64,000 nucleotides of DNA. Origin: CAYUYV01 sp050331455. GTDB taxonomy: Bacteria > Pseudomonadota > Alphaproteobacteria > JAJFIK01. The notes under the pieces are model-generated. The model saw only the letters and a program-made list of their open reading frames with translations, was not told where the DNA came from and made no database searches. Shown piece after piece: positions 8,440 through 16,230 of the stretch. Made by a program: the position numbers and the translations under genes. Every line of letters starts with the position of its first letter. Position 1 is the stretch's first letter. Location: contig JBHJGV010000008.1 in assembly GCA_050331455.1 (NCBI GenBank), positions 1-64,000 of the forward strand, given 5' to 3'.

Positions 8440-9222
8440 ATGGGAAACCGGGGAAGCATGGGCATGGAAAAATCTTGGGGCATGAAAAAACCTGGGGGTG
8501 TGGAAACGCCCTGGCACCGCGTGCTGTTTTTCGATCGCACCGATCCGGACTGGTGCGCCGTCACCGGATCGGCGGGCCGCCGGAGCCGCTTGCCCGTGCC
8601 CATTGCCGGCGTGGACGAGGCTGGGCGCGGTCCCTGGGCGGGCCCCGTGGTTGCCGCCGCCGTGATCCTCGATCCCCACGCCATCCCGGGCGGCCTTGAC
8701 GACTCAAAAGCCCTCAGCGAGGCCGAGCGGGAGCGGCTCTATCCCCTCATCATGGCTTCGGCCCGGGTGGGGGTCGGCATCGTGGACGCGCCCGCCATCG
8801 ACGACAGCAATATCCTGGCGGCGACCTTCCGCGCCATGCAGCAGGCCGTGACCGCGCTCGACACGATGCCCCGCCTGGCGCTGATCGACGGCAATCGGGC
8901 GCCCGCCCTGCCCTGCGCCACCCATTGTCTCATCAAGGGCGACGGCCGCTCGCCCGCCATCGCGGCCGCCTCGGTCATTGCCAAGGTGACGCGGGACCGG
9001 ATCATGGCCGATCTCGATAAGGCCCATCCGGGGTATGGCTGGGCCCGCAACAAGGGCTACGGCACCAAGACCCACGCCCTGGCGCTCGATACCCTCGGCC
9101 CTTCTGCCCAGCACCGGCGCAGCTTCAAGCCCGTGGCGCGGGTCATCGAGGCTCGCGCCCCCGGGCCGCAGACCCGGACCGGAGCCTGGGTCCGGAGGCA
9201 TGACCCCACTCCGGCGGGGTAG
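8440..9222 (+). CDS. rnhB: Ribonuclease HII
   Basis: Cleaves the RNA strand of RNA-DNA hybrids and removes misincorporated ribonucleotides. PIAGVDEAGRGPWAGPVV carries the first two catalytic acidic residues (Asp59, Glu60 from this start), with LALIDGNRAP (third Asp) and AAASVIAKVTRDR later. The start is uncertain: in-frame ATGs lie at 8440, 8458, 8464 and 8482. The one at 8464 has the best-spaced GGGGAA. The N-terminal ~50 residues before the catalytic domain are not conserved, and so the protein may be 245-260 residues. It lies between a radical SAM gene and ccrM on one strand, a genome-maintenance grouping. Confidence 0.93.
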   Translation: MGNRGSMGMEKSWGMKKPGGVETPWHRVLFFDRTDPDWCAVTGSAGRRSRLPVPIAGVDEAGRGPWAGPVVAAAVILDPHAIPGGLDDSKALSEAERERLYPLIMASARVGVGIVDAPAIDDSNILAATFRAMQQAVTALDTMPRLALIDGNRAPALPCATHCLIKGDGRSPAIAAASVIAKVTRDRIMADLDKAHPGYGWARNKGYGTKTHALALDTLGPSAQHRRSFKPVARVIEARAPGPQTRTGAWVRRHDPTPAG

Positions 9223-9371
9223 GCCGGAAGACTCATCCCGCGTCCGTCATTGTTCATTGACCCTCAACCGGCCGCCCCGCACAGTCACGGCCCGGACGAT
9301 TCGCGGGCCGTCAAGGCCCGCCGTTCCGGAGACGGATGGACCGACAGGGCTGCGAGGGGCAGGGCCGAACC

Positions 9372-10481
9372 ATGGCAACAGGCAGATCAGCGACACAGGA
9401 CCTGCACAACCGCATCATCGAGGGCGACTGCATCAGCTTAATGGAGCAGATGCCCCCGGAAAGCGTCGATGTTGTTTTTGCCGACCCGCCCTATAACCTT
9501 CAGCTAGCGCAGGATTTGCGGCGCCCGAACAATTCCCGGGTCGACGGGGTGGACGAGGCCTGGGACCAGTTCGCCAGCTTCGCCGAGTATGACGCCTTCA
9601 CCCGCGCCTGGCTGTCGGCGGCCCGGGCGGTGCTCAAACCGACGGGCACGCTTTGGGTCATCGGCAGTTACCACAATATCTTCCGGGTCGGCGCGGCGTT
9701 GCAGGATCTCGATTTCTGGATCTTGAACGACATTATCTGGCGCAAGACCAATCCCATGCCGAATTTCCGGGGACGGCGGTTCACGAACGCCCATGAGACC
9801 CTTATCTGGGCGGCGCGGGACCCAAACGCCTCGCGCTACACATTCAACTATGATGCGTTGAAGGTTGCCAATGACGATCTGCAAATGCGCTCCGACTGGG
9901 TCATGCCGCTGTGCACGGGGGAGGAGCGTCTGAAGGACGACGCCGGCGCCAAGCTGCACCCGACGCAAAAGCCCGAGGCCCTGCTGCACCGTATCCTGCT
10001 CGCGTCCACCCAAAAGGGCGACACGGTGCTCGACCCGTTTTTCGGTACCGGGACCACAGGCGCCGTGGCCAAGCGGCTGGGCCGCTGTTTCATCGGCATC
10101 GAACGGGACCGCGGCTACGCTGCTGCGGCCCGCGCGCGGATCGCAAAGGTCCGCAAACTGAGCGATGACGCAGCTGAGATCACCCGGGGCAAGCGGCAGG
10201 AGCCGCGCATTCCCTTCGGCCTTGTTGTGGAACACGGATTGATCCGCCCGGGAGCGAAAGTGGTCGATCCCGCCCGGCGCCACGCCGCCCGGGTGCGCGC
10301 CGACGGCTCCCTCGTGTGCGGCGATGCCACCGGTTCGATCCACAAGATCGCCGCCCATGTCCAGGGTCTCGAGGCCTGCAATGGCTGGACCTACTGGCAC
10401 CTGCCCCGCAAGGACGCCCTCGTCCCCATCGACCTCCTGCGCAAGCAACTCCGGGCAAGCCTTTATCCGGCAGCGAATTAA
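9372..10481 (+). CDS. ccrM: CcrM-type adenine-specific DNA methyltransferase (GANTC)
   Basis: Solitary N6-adenine methyltransferase of the beta class, 369 residues, matching the ~358-residue cell-cycle methyltransferase of alphaproteobacteria that modifies GANTC. The catalytic DPPYNLQL (residues 38-45) precedes the SAM-binding DPFFGTGTTGAVAKRLGR (near residue 220), the beta-class order, and the C-terminal RAMA-type domain ends in SLVCGDATGSIHKIAA and NGWTYWHL. The ATG at 9372 follows GAGGGGCAGGG; an in-frame ATG at 9336 is also possible. Two GANTC sites lie upstream (9230-9234 and 9298-9302), reminiscent of the methylation-sensitive ccrM promoter in Caulobacter. No cognate restriction gene is adjacent. 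Confidence 0.93.
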   Translation: MATGRSATQDLHNRIIEGDCISLMEQMPPESVDVVFADPPYNLQLAQDLRRPNNSRVDGVDEAWDQFASFAEYDAFTRAWLSAARAVLKPTGTLWVIGSYHNIFRVGAALQDLDFWILNDIIWRKTNPMPNFRGRRFTNAHETLIWAARDPNASRYTFNYDALKVANDDLQMRSDWVMPLCTGEERLKDDAGAKLHPTQKPEALLHRILLASTQKGDTVLDPFFGTGTTGAVAKRLGRCFIGIERDRGYAAAARARIAKVRKLSDDAAEITRGKRQEPRIPFGLVVEHGLIRPGAKVVDPARRHAARVRADGSLVCGDATGSIHKIAAHVQGLEACNGWTYWHLPRKDALVPIDLLRKQLRASLYPAAN

Positions 10482-10510
10482 GAAAATCCCGAAATCCACA
10501 TTGGATCGGG
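10476..10510 (-). terminator. Candidate intrinsic terminator of the islet gene
   Basis: On the minus strand CCCGATCC, a five-base loop (AATGT) and GGATTTCGGG form a stem with a two-base bulge, followed by ATTTTCTTAATT. It lies about 75 bases past the stop of the 694-residue protein gene and overlaps the stop of ccrM. Confidence 0.4.
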
Positions 10511-10582
10511 GGAAAAACAGAGGGCGAACGCGCTATTTCTTGTAGCACCCGGAATGCTCACAAATGAATATGTAATCGCGAG

Positions 10583-12667
10583 TCAATCGCGCCGAAGTAT
10601 CCCCGTGAACGCAAGACCCGTGAGCGTAGTTAGAACCCAACCGATTGTCGTTTGTGTCCAGTACCACAGTCGAGTGGCACTGGCTGTTGAACTGAAAGGC
10701 TGATAAATCTGGGGAATATCTGTCAATGCGTCAGCAGAATAACTAATAAAAAAGACATCCTCCTTCTTGAACTCAAGATTTTGCGGAACAACATCAGTTA
10801 GGTTTTTTCGATTTGAGGCAACAATCCAATACTCATCTTGCGAAAATTTAATGAATGGCAGAAATACATCCAATGAATATAGAAGTGGATTAAACGGTTC
10901 ATATCGTATATCTGACGCGATACGCCGAGCCAAGACGACAACATCTTCTTTAGCATGTCTCAGTCCACCTCGGTCAAACGCATCATTGAAGACAAATGCT
11001 CCATACAAAACGACAAAAATACTTAAAATAAGACCTCTTTGCGGTTGATATCCATATTCAACAGTCAGACCAAATATGAATCTCAAAATAGCATAAACGA
11101 GCCTACCAATAATCGCTGGAATTTGCAAAAGTATCAGCCGAAAAGAAACAATAAATGGAACGGCAAACCATTTCCACCACCGGTAACTTGGCCCTTCACC
11201 AACAGTATTGTTAATTCTTAAATCTATCAAATGCCACACGCGAATAAAATACCAATTGGTCCTTTCTTTTTCGAATATCCGCCTGATGTCGCGGGCACCC
11301 TGAAGATCGCCGATCGCTTTAACTGCCGCGGCAAATTCTAACCAGGGCTGCTGATTGAAATTTGGATTACACATCGCGCGAGGCTGTAATTTAATCCACT
11401 GAACACGGTCCTGAGCAATATACTCCCTATGAGGCACAAATCGATTGTAACGGAAGTTTTCGATTTCCAGTTGACCTGCATCCCGAGGCCTGGATTTATT
11501 ATCATTCTCAAAAACACAAGCCTGAGCACCTGTCAAAATCAATCCGCCTTCAATTTCTGTATCAATAATCCTTAATCTCTTTTGAATTGAAGCATCTTCC
11601 AAATACAAACCTACATAATCTCGAGGTACGTAATAAGCATCATTTTTATTTTCTGAAGCGGTTCTGTCAAAATCTTTTTTCTGCCGTGGTGTCAGATCTT
11701 TATAATCAACTTTACAACCTATAAAGTGTGCGTCCTCGATATCTAAATTTCCACGAAAGTCCACAGACCTAAGGCGGACTTCACCTATTGCGGTGAATTG
11801 ATTGTCCATAAATACATTTCGATCAACTCGGAGCTGAGATCCGTACAGCGCCATGTGAATATATTGAGCTGGAGCATTTGAGTCGATGCCATCACCGCTT
11901 TTATCATTGTCCCTCTTTGCAATCTCTCCTTTAAGAAAGGCGTTCGTGAAAGTTAACCTTCCACCGATAATACCGCCTTCAAGGCTGACGCCACCAATCG
12001 CTTTAAATCCAGTCCAATTTTGGATTTCTGGTGTGTCGCCATAACCCTTGAGTATATGGTCATTCACGACGTCGTCTTGCGGACCATCGAGCATACAATC
12101 GCCACTGATCCGACAACGCCGCAATATTAAAGCATAGCGGCGAGACATACCGTCGCCTTCCGAACGCTTGGAATAACCCATCCTAAAATTGAAATGCTCG
12201 CCAATTGCGGCGCCCGTCATATCAATGGTATAATCACTTTTAGAAAAAGTAAGTGTAAAACTGTCTTCAACATGAATATGCCTGCCGCTTAATCCCTTTT
12301 TGAAATGGCACCCAGACATCTCCAAAGACCTAATGAACGCATGATTGAAATTCACAACTCCGTCAAATTCGCAGTCAAAAAACCGCATACTTCGGTCGAA
12401 ATACTGAGCACGAAAAAGAAGATCGTCAGTAATACGGACTCTGTGAAAAATGAAGTCTGCAGAACTTCCGTTTTGAATACCGGATTTCCTGAGTTCATTC
12501 AGTAATTCGTAGGACACTTCACGCAAGTCGAAATCTTTCCCGACCCTGGTGAAATCCCCTGTGCGCCGCGCCCTCCGCAGGTCTGAGAGAGAAACATTGG
12601 TGGGCCATGCACATGCTTGATCCGCGCAACCAAAAATATCCTGTTTAATTTCGTCAATAGCGCTCAC
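10583..12667 (-). CDS. Large beta-helix-like protein with C-terminal membrane domain (AT-rich islet)
   Basis: A 694-residue protein, not recognised as any named gene. Residues ~70-430 are built of ~20-residue units with alternating hydrophobic positions (such as EVRLRSVDFRGNLDIEDAHF and GGVSLEGGIIGGRLTFTNAF), the look of a pentapeptide-like or bactofilin-like right-handed beta-helix. A QQPWLEFAAAVKAIGDLQGA segment and then GYQPQRGLI resemble, from memory, the QPYxQLAxVLR and GYGYxPxR elements of large membrane-linked pentapeptide-like proteins. The end has about three membrane segments (VPFIVSFRLILLQIPAIIG, ILSIFVVLYGAFVF, IGWVLTTLTGLAFTGIL) and finishes in RRD. GTG start with GGAGGGG upstream. 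Base composition is far more A+T rich than both neighbours, and codon use (AAT, ATA, TTT) differs, pointing to recent transfer. Function unknown. Confidence 0.8.
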   Translation of the reverse strand: MSAIDEIKQDIFGCADQACAWPTNVSLSDLRRARRTGDFTRVGKDFDLREVSYELLNELRKSGIQNGSSADFIFHRVRITDDLLFRAQYFDRSMRFFDCEFDGVVNFNHAFIRSLEMSGCHFKKGLSGRHIHVEDSFTLTFSKSDYTIDMTGAAIGEHFNFRMGYSKRSEGDGMSRRYALILRRCRISGDCMLDGPQDDVVNDHILKGYGDTPEIQNWTGFKAIGGVSLEGGIIGGRLTFTNAFLKGEIAKRDNDKSGDGIDSNAPAQYIHMALYGSQLRVDRNVFMDNQFTAIGEVRLRSVDFRGNLDIEDAHFIGCKVDYKDLTPRQKKDFDRTASENKNDAYYVPRDYVGLYLEDASIQKRLRIIDTEIEGGLILTGAQACVFENDNKSRPRDAGQLEIENFRYNRFVPHREYIAQDRVQWIKLQPRAMCNPNFNQQPWLEFAAAVKAIGDLQGARDIRRIFEKERTNWYFIRVWHLIDLRINNTVGEGPSYRWWKWFAVPFIVSFRLILLQIPAIIGRLVYAILRFIFGLTVEYGYQPQRGLILSIFVVLYGAFVFNDAFDRGGLRHAKEDVVVLARRIASDIRYEPFNPLLYSLDVFLPFIKFSQDEYWIVASNRKNLTDVVPQNLEFKKEDVFFISYSADALTDIPQIYQPFSSTASATRLWYWTQTTIGWVLTTLTGLAFTGILRRD

Positions 12668-13163
12668 GGCCCACCCCTCCTCTCAAATCAATTCAGCGCA
12701 ATAAAATTGCGCCACTTCTTTACTAATTTCTCACGTTTTCCCGTTCGACGCGAGTCAAAAAGAATGCGACAGTTCAGAAGCCCGATGCGCACAGGGGGGA
12801 CACTCGCCATTAAATATCAGTGCGACGGTGCAACCAATATCGAGAAAGAAAACCCTGAAGACATCGAATAAACGCTCACACAATAACAATCTTCATCTTT
12901 AAATGGTGAAATATAAAACAAGAGCTCTAACACTTCTCTGGGACCTATAAGAAAAATCACGTCTGATATGCTCAACGCATTACGGACCAAGTAAACGGCC
13001 GGGTCCGGCACCGCGGCAAGATGGCGGGCGGGTGGAAGAACCGCGGTGCCGGCACCGGACCCGGGACAAGGACGGCTATCCCGATCCCGTGCAGGAACCT
13101 TCCCATTACGGCTCCGCGAAAGCAAGCCTTAAATCGCAAAATCTGCTACACGCATGCCAGACG
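12668..13163. other. AT-rich gene-free region upstream of the islet gene
   Basis: About 330 bases of AT-rich DNA continue from the islet gene and switch back to high G+C near 12990. A perfect 7-bp stem with a 3-base loop (12696-12712, GCGCAAT/ATTGCGC) sits about 30 bases before the islet gene start and could be an operator. The short open frames here show no coding signs. A GC-rich inverted repeat marks the right border. Confidence 0.5.
13001..13062. repeat. GC-rich inverted repeat at the islet border
   Basis: GGGTCCGGCACCGCGG (13001-13016) is matched by an inverted arm at 13041-13062 that carries a six-base insertion. The arms flank a 24-base loop. It lies exactly where base composition changes, about 100 bases past the stop of mutY. 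There is no T-run on either strand, so it is not a standard terminator, though it may still end the mutY transcript. Confidence 0.55.
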
Positions 13164-14333
13164 TCACTTCTCCGTGCCTTGCACCTTGCTGCCGGTCTGG
13201 AACAGGGGGCCCGCGCCGCCGCGCACATGGTCCGCCACCTTGCGCATCACCGTGGGCAGACCGGCAGTGTCCAGATCGTCCGGCGCGATCCACCGCCCCC
13301 CGGTCTCGCGCGCCCGGGCCCGGCCGAGACCGGCGGTCCAGACCGTCAGTTCCAGGTGGAAATGGGTGAAGGTGTGGCGCACCAGGCCCGGCACACGCGT
13401 CCAGGGTCCGCGGGCGGGCGCGTCCCGGTCCGGATCGGGCGGGGCGTCGAGGGCGGTCCAGAAGCCGGCGGCCGGAAACACCGTCATGCCGGCGAGCAGG
13501 CCCTTGCCCGGGCGCTGGTGCACGAGCACGGCGCCGTCCGCCCGGGTCAGCCAGAACACCGCCCCCTGACGAAGGGGCTTGTCCGCCTTGGGCCGCTTTA
13601 CGGGCAGGCGGGCGGGATCGCCCTGCGCCCGGGCCCGGCAGGCCCCCGCCAGCGGACAGACCGGACAGTCCGGACTGCGCGGTGTACAGATGGTCGCGCC
13701 CAGGTCCATCACGGCCTGGGCATAATCGCCCGCCCGGCGCTCCGGAGTCATCGTTTCGGCCAAGGCGCGCAGGTCGGCCTTGGCGTCGGGCAGGGGCGTC
13801 TCTACGGCGTGAAAGCGGGCCATGACCCGCTCCACATTGCCGTCCACCACCACGGCGCGGCGGCCGAAGGCGATCGACGCGATGGCCGCCGCCGTATAGA
13901 CCCCGACCCCGGGCAGGGCGCGCAGCCCATCCTCCGTATCGGGAAAATCCCCCCCAAAATCGAACGCGACCCTCCGGGCGCAGGCATGGAGATTGCGCGC
14001 CCGGGCGTAATAGCCAAGGCCCGCCCAGGCCGCGAGCACTTCCTCAAGCGGCGTGGCCGCAAGGGCCTCGACAGTCGGCCAACGCGCCGTGAAGACCTCG
14101 AAATAGGGAATAACGGCGGCCACCGTGGTCTGCTGCAGCATGATTTCCGACAGCCAGACGCGATAAGGGTCCGCCGCCCGGTCCCTTTCTTTTTCCTTGG
14201 CTTTTTCCTTGGCTTTTTCCTTGCCCGTGCCTCTGGCCGCGACTTGGGATGCCCGGCAAGGTGGCACACGCCAAGGCAGATCGCGCGCATGGGTGTCGTA
14301 CCAGTCAAGCAGCTGTCGGGCGGGCTCGGTCAT
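13164..14333 (-). CDS. mutY: A/G-specific adenine DNA glycosylase
   Basis: Removes adenine mispaired with 8-oxoguanine. The 389-residue protein has LSEIMLQQT with the catalytic Glu (residue 63), the helix-hairpin-helix and Asp region ALPGVGVYTAAAIAS...VVDGNVERV, the 4Fe-4S ligands CTPRSPDCPVCPLAGAC (C-x6-C-x2-C-x5-C), and a C-terminal Nudix-like 8-oxoG recognition domain (FTHFHLELTVW). ATG at 14333 gives the usual N terminus (MTEPARQLLDWYDTHARDLPWR is 22 residues in, before the active site). Unusual: residues ~36-52 hold a KEKAKEKAKEKE insertion between PWR and DPYRVWLSE, encoded by three 12-bp tandem repeats. Divergent from dciA with a 116-base gap. Confidence 0.95.
   Translation of the reverse strand: MTEPARQLLDWYDTHARDLPWRVPPCRASQVAARGTGKEKAKEKAKEKERDRAADPYRVWLSEIMLQQTTVAAVIPYFEVFTARWPTVEALAATPLEEVLAAWAGLGYYARARNLHACARRVAFDFGGDFPDTEDGLRALPGVGVYTAAAIASIAFGRRAVVVDGNVERVMARFHAVETPLPDAKADLRALAETMTPERRAGDYAQAVMDLGATICTPRSPDCPVCPLAGACRARAQGDPARLPVKRPKADKPLRQGAVFWLTRADGAVLVHQRPGKGLLAGMTVFPAAGFWTALDAPPDPDRDAPARGPWTRVPGLVRHTFTHFHLELTVWTAGLGRARARETGGRWIAPDDLDTAGLPTVMRKVADHVRGGAGPLFQTGSKVQGTEK
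14189..14224 (-). repeat. Three 12-bp tandem repeats inside mutY
   Basis: The unit CTTTTTCCTTGG (plus strand) occurs at 14189-14200, 14201-14212 and, with one change in the last base, 14213-14224. It encodes repeated Lys-Glu-Lys-Ala. As the unit is four codons, copy-number changes would lengthen or shorten the charged insertion without shifting frame. Confidence 0.9.
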
Positions 14334-14449
14334 GGGAGGCGGTGCAAAGATCCGATTGACGGGAAGCCGATTCAGGGACGCAAGGCCTTGCCAAGGCGCG
14401 CCGATCAGGGCACCTAAAGTGCCCACCGTCCAGCGCGATTGGCAAAATC

Positions 14450-15106
14450 ATGAGTGATTCACAAGACGAGAGGCAAATGGCCCCGTCCGTGCCCGCAGAG
14501 GTTTCGAGCGGTGAGGACGGATCCGCCTCGCCGGTCCCCCCCGCCACCCGCGCGCGCCTCCTCGAAACCCTTGTGATCCGCCGAGCCCTCAACAGCACCG
14601 ATACGCGCGCCCCGAAAACCCGGGGCCCGATCCGGACCGCGCCCCGGGTGGGCGGCGCGGTGCAGAAGGTGGCCGGCCCCGCCTATCGCACCCATGGCCG
14701 GCCAGGCCATGAACTCCAGGCGGCCTGGGCGGATATTGTCGGCGAGACTCTCGCCCATATGACCCGTCCGGATCATTATCAGCCGGGCAAGGGCGCGGCG
14801 AACAACGGCATCCTGACCATCCGGGTCGCCGGCGCCTTCGCCCTCGACATCCAGCATCTCCAGCCGCAGATCATCGAGCGGGTGAACGCCCATTTCGGAT
14901 ATCGCGCCATCGACCGGCTGAAGATCGTGCAGGGCCCCCTGCCCGAGGCGACACGGCCCCTGAACCCCCAGCGCAAGAAGCCGATCAGTCCCGCCGAACA
15001 AAGCGCCCTGGCCGACCAAACCAAGGCGGTGGAGGATGACCGGCTGCGCAAGGCGCTCGAAGCCCTGGGCCGAGACATTCTCGCCCGCGCGCCGGGCGGC
15101 GGCTGA
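14450..15106 (+). CDS. dciA: DUF721 / DciA-family DnaB helicase loader
   Basis: A DUF721 protein of 218 residues. Members named DciA load or regulate the replicative helicase DnaB in bacteria lacking DnaC/DnaI. The conserved block is ELQAAWADIVGETLAHMTRP followed by a hydrophobic NNGILTIRVAGAFALDIQHL and ERVNAHFGYRAIDRLKIVQG. The N-terminal 60 residues are Pro/Ala/Ser rich and probably disordered. ATG at 14450. The order mutY-DUF721-thioredoxin fold protein-smc is common in alphaproteobacteria, which supports the call. The helicase-loading role is taken from the family, not shown by this sequence. Confidence 0.85.
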   Translation: MSDSQDERQMAPSVPAEVSSGEDGSASPVPPATRARLLETLVIRRALNSTDTRAPKTRGPIRTAPRVGGAVQKVAGPAYRTHGRPGHELQAAWADIVGETLAHMTRPDHYQPGKGAANNGILTIRVAGAFALDIQHLQPQIIERVNAHFGYRAIDRLKIVQGPLPEATRPLNPQRKKPISPAEQSALADQTKAVEDDRLRKALEALGRDILARAPGGG

Positions 15107-15244
15107 GCGCCGATCCCACGCCACTCGGAGACAAGGGGTCGTACGCAATCGCCCGATGGGCCATGATCCGACCGTAATTTGATCGAACGGGCGGCTTTGT
15201 TCGCCGTTACAACGGGTCCGATAAACGGCAAAAGGAGAGGCTTC

Positions 15245-15991
15245 ATGGCCGGCATGGGATTGAAGACGGGCGTTTTCGCACTGGGCGCGCTGGCACTGGC
15301 CGGTATTGGGACCTTTGGCGCCGCGACGCTGACGGCGCCAAAGGCCGGCGCCGAGGATGCGGCCCCCAAGGTGACCAAGGAAGACGTGCTGAAAAGCGCG
15401 GAATTCGGCCGCCCGGGCGACATCGTGCTCGGCGATGCGGATGCCCCCATCGAAGTGATCGAATATGCCTCGACAACCTGCGGTCACTGCGCCTCCTTCA
15501 AGACCCGAACCTTCCCGAGCTTCAAGGCGGCCTATGTCGACACGGGCGTCGCGAAATACACCCTGCGGGAATTCCCGACCGCCCCCGTGGTGCTGTCCGC
15601 CTCGGCCTTCATGCTGGCCCGCTGCGTGGATGAGAGCCGCTATTACGGGCTGATCGACGTAATCTTCAAGACCCAGCGGAGCTGGGCCTATGTGAACAGC
15701 GCCGAAGAAGGCCGGGGCAAGCTGAAGGCCATCGCGCGCCAGGCCGGCGTGAGCGAAGCCCAGTTCGAAGCCTGCCTCGCCGACGATGCCGAATATCAGC
15801 GCATCCGCGCTGTGCAGAAGCAGGGCACGGACGTCTTTGGCATCCGTGCGACGCCCAGCCTCATCGTCAACGGCGAAATGGTCCAGGGGTTCCAGACCTT
15901 CGACGAATTGGCCAAGGTGCTCGACAAATATGTCCCCGATGACGCTCGCGACCGCGTCGACGCCGCCAAAGCCGACCTCGCAGCCGAGTGA
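15245..15991 (+). CDS. Exported DsbA-family thiol:disulfide oxidoreductase
   Basis: A 248-residue thioredoxin-fold protein that acts on disulfides in the periplasm. An N-terminal signal (VFALGALALAGIGTFGAATLTA, then APKAGAEDA) precedes the active site TTCGHCASF (CGHC, Cys79-Cys82). The cis-proline region is RATPSLIVNG. CGHC rather than CPHC is the version usual in this alphaproteobacterial subgroup. ATG at 15245 has a strong AGGAGAGG at the right distance, so the longer frame from 15179 is rejected. It sits between dciA and smc in a conserved order, but no functional link to chromosome segregation is implied. Confidence 0.92.
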   Translation: MAGMGLKTGVFALGALALAGIGTFGAATLTAPKAGAEDAAPKVTKEDVLKSAEFGRPGDIVLGDADAPIEVIEYASTTCGHCASFKTRTFPSFKAAYVDTGVAKYTLREFPTAPVVLSASAFMLARCVDESRYYGLIDVIFKTQRSWAYVNSAEEGRGKLKAIARQAGVSEAQFEACLADDAEYQRIRAVQKQGTDVFGIRATPSLIVNGEMVQGFQTFDELAKVLDKYVPDDARDRVDAAKADLAAE

Positions 15992-16230
15992 CCCGCTGCC
16001 TCTGGGGGAGGCACAGGCCACGGACCGAGCCGCGCGACCGGTGCGCGGCTTGAAGGCCGGCGGCGAATCGTCCAACGCTGAAAGAGGTTAACGGTGCGGG
16101 GCGCTCGGATCATCGGGATGCCCCGTTTCATGCCGCCCCTTCCTCGCTCGGGCCCGCCCCGTCCCACGTCTGCCGGCCCCACCGCCGGCAACGTCGTGTG
16201 TCGCCCAGGGCTGTGATTAAAGGGCCATCC

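Noticed and set aside
12817..13125. 102-codon minus-strand frame at the islet border
   Set aside because: It spans the composition switch and the inverted repeat, with an abrupt change of residue use in the middle.
16096..16126. CGGGGC...GCCCCG as a terminator between the DsbA-like gene and smc
   Set aside because: Only six pairs with a 17-base loop and a weak GTTTCAT tail; common by chance at this base composition.
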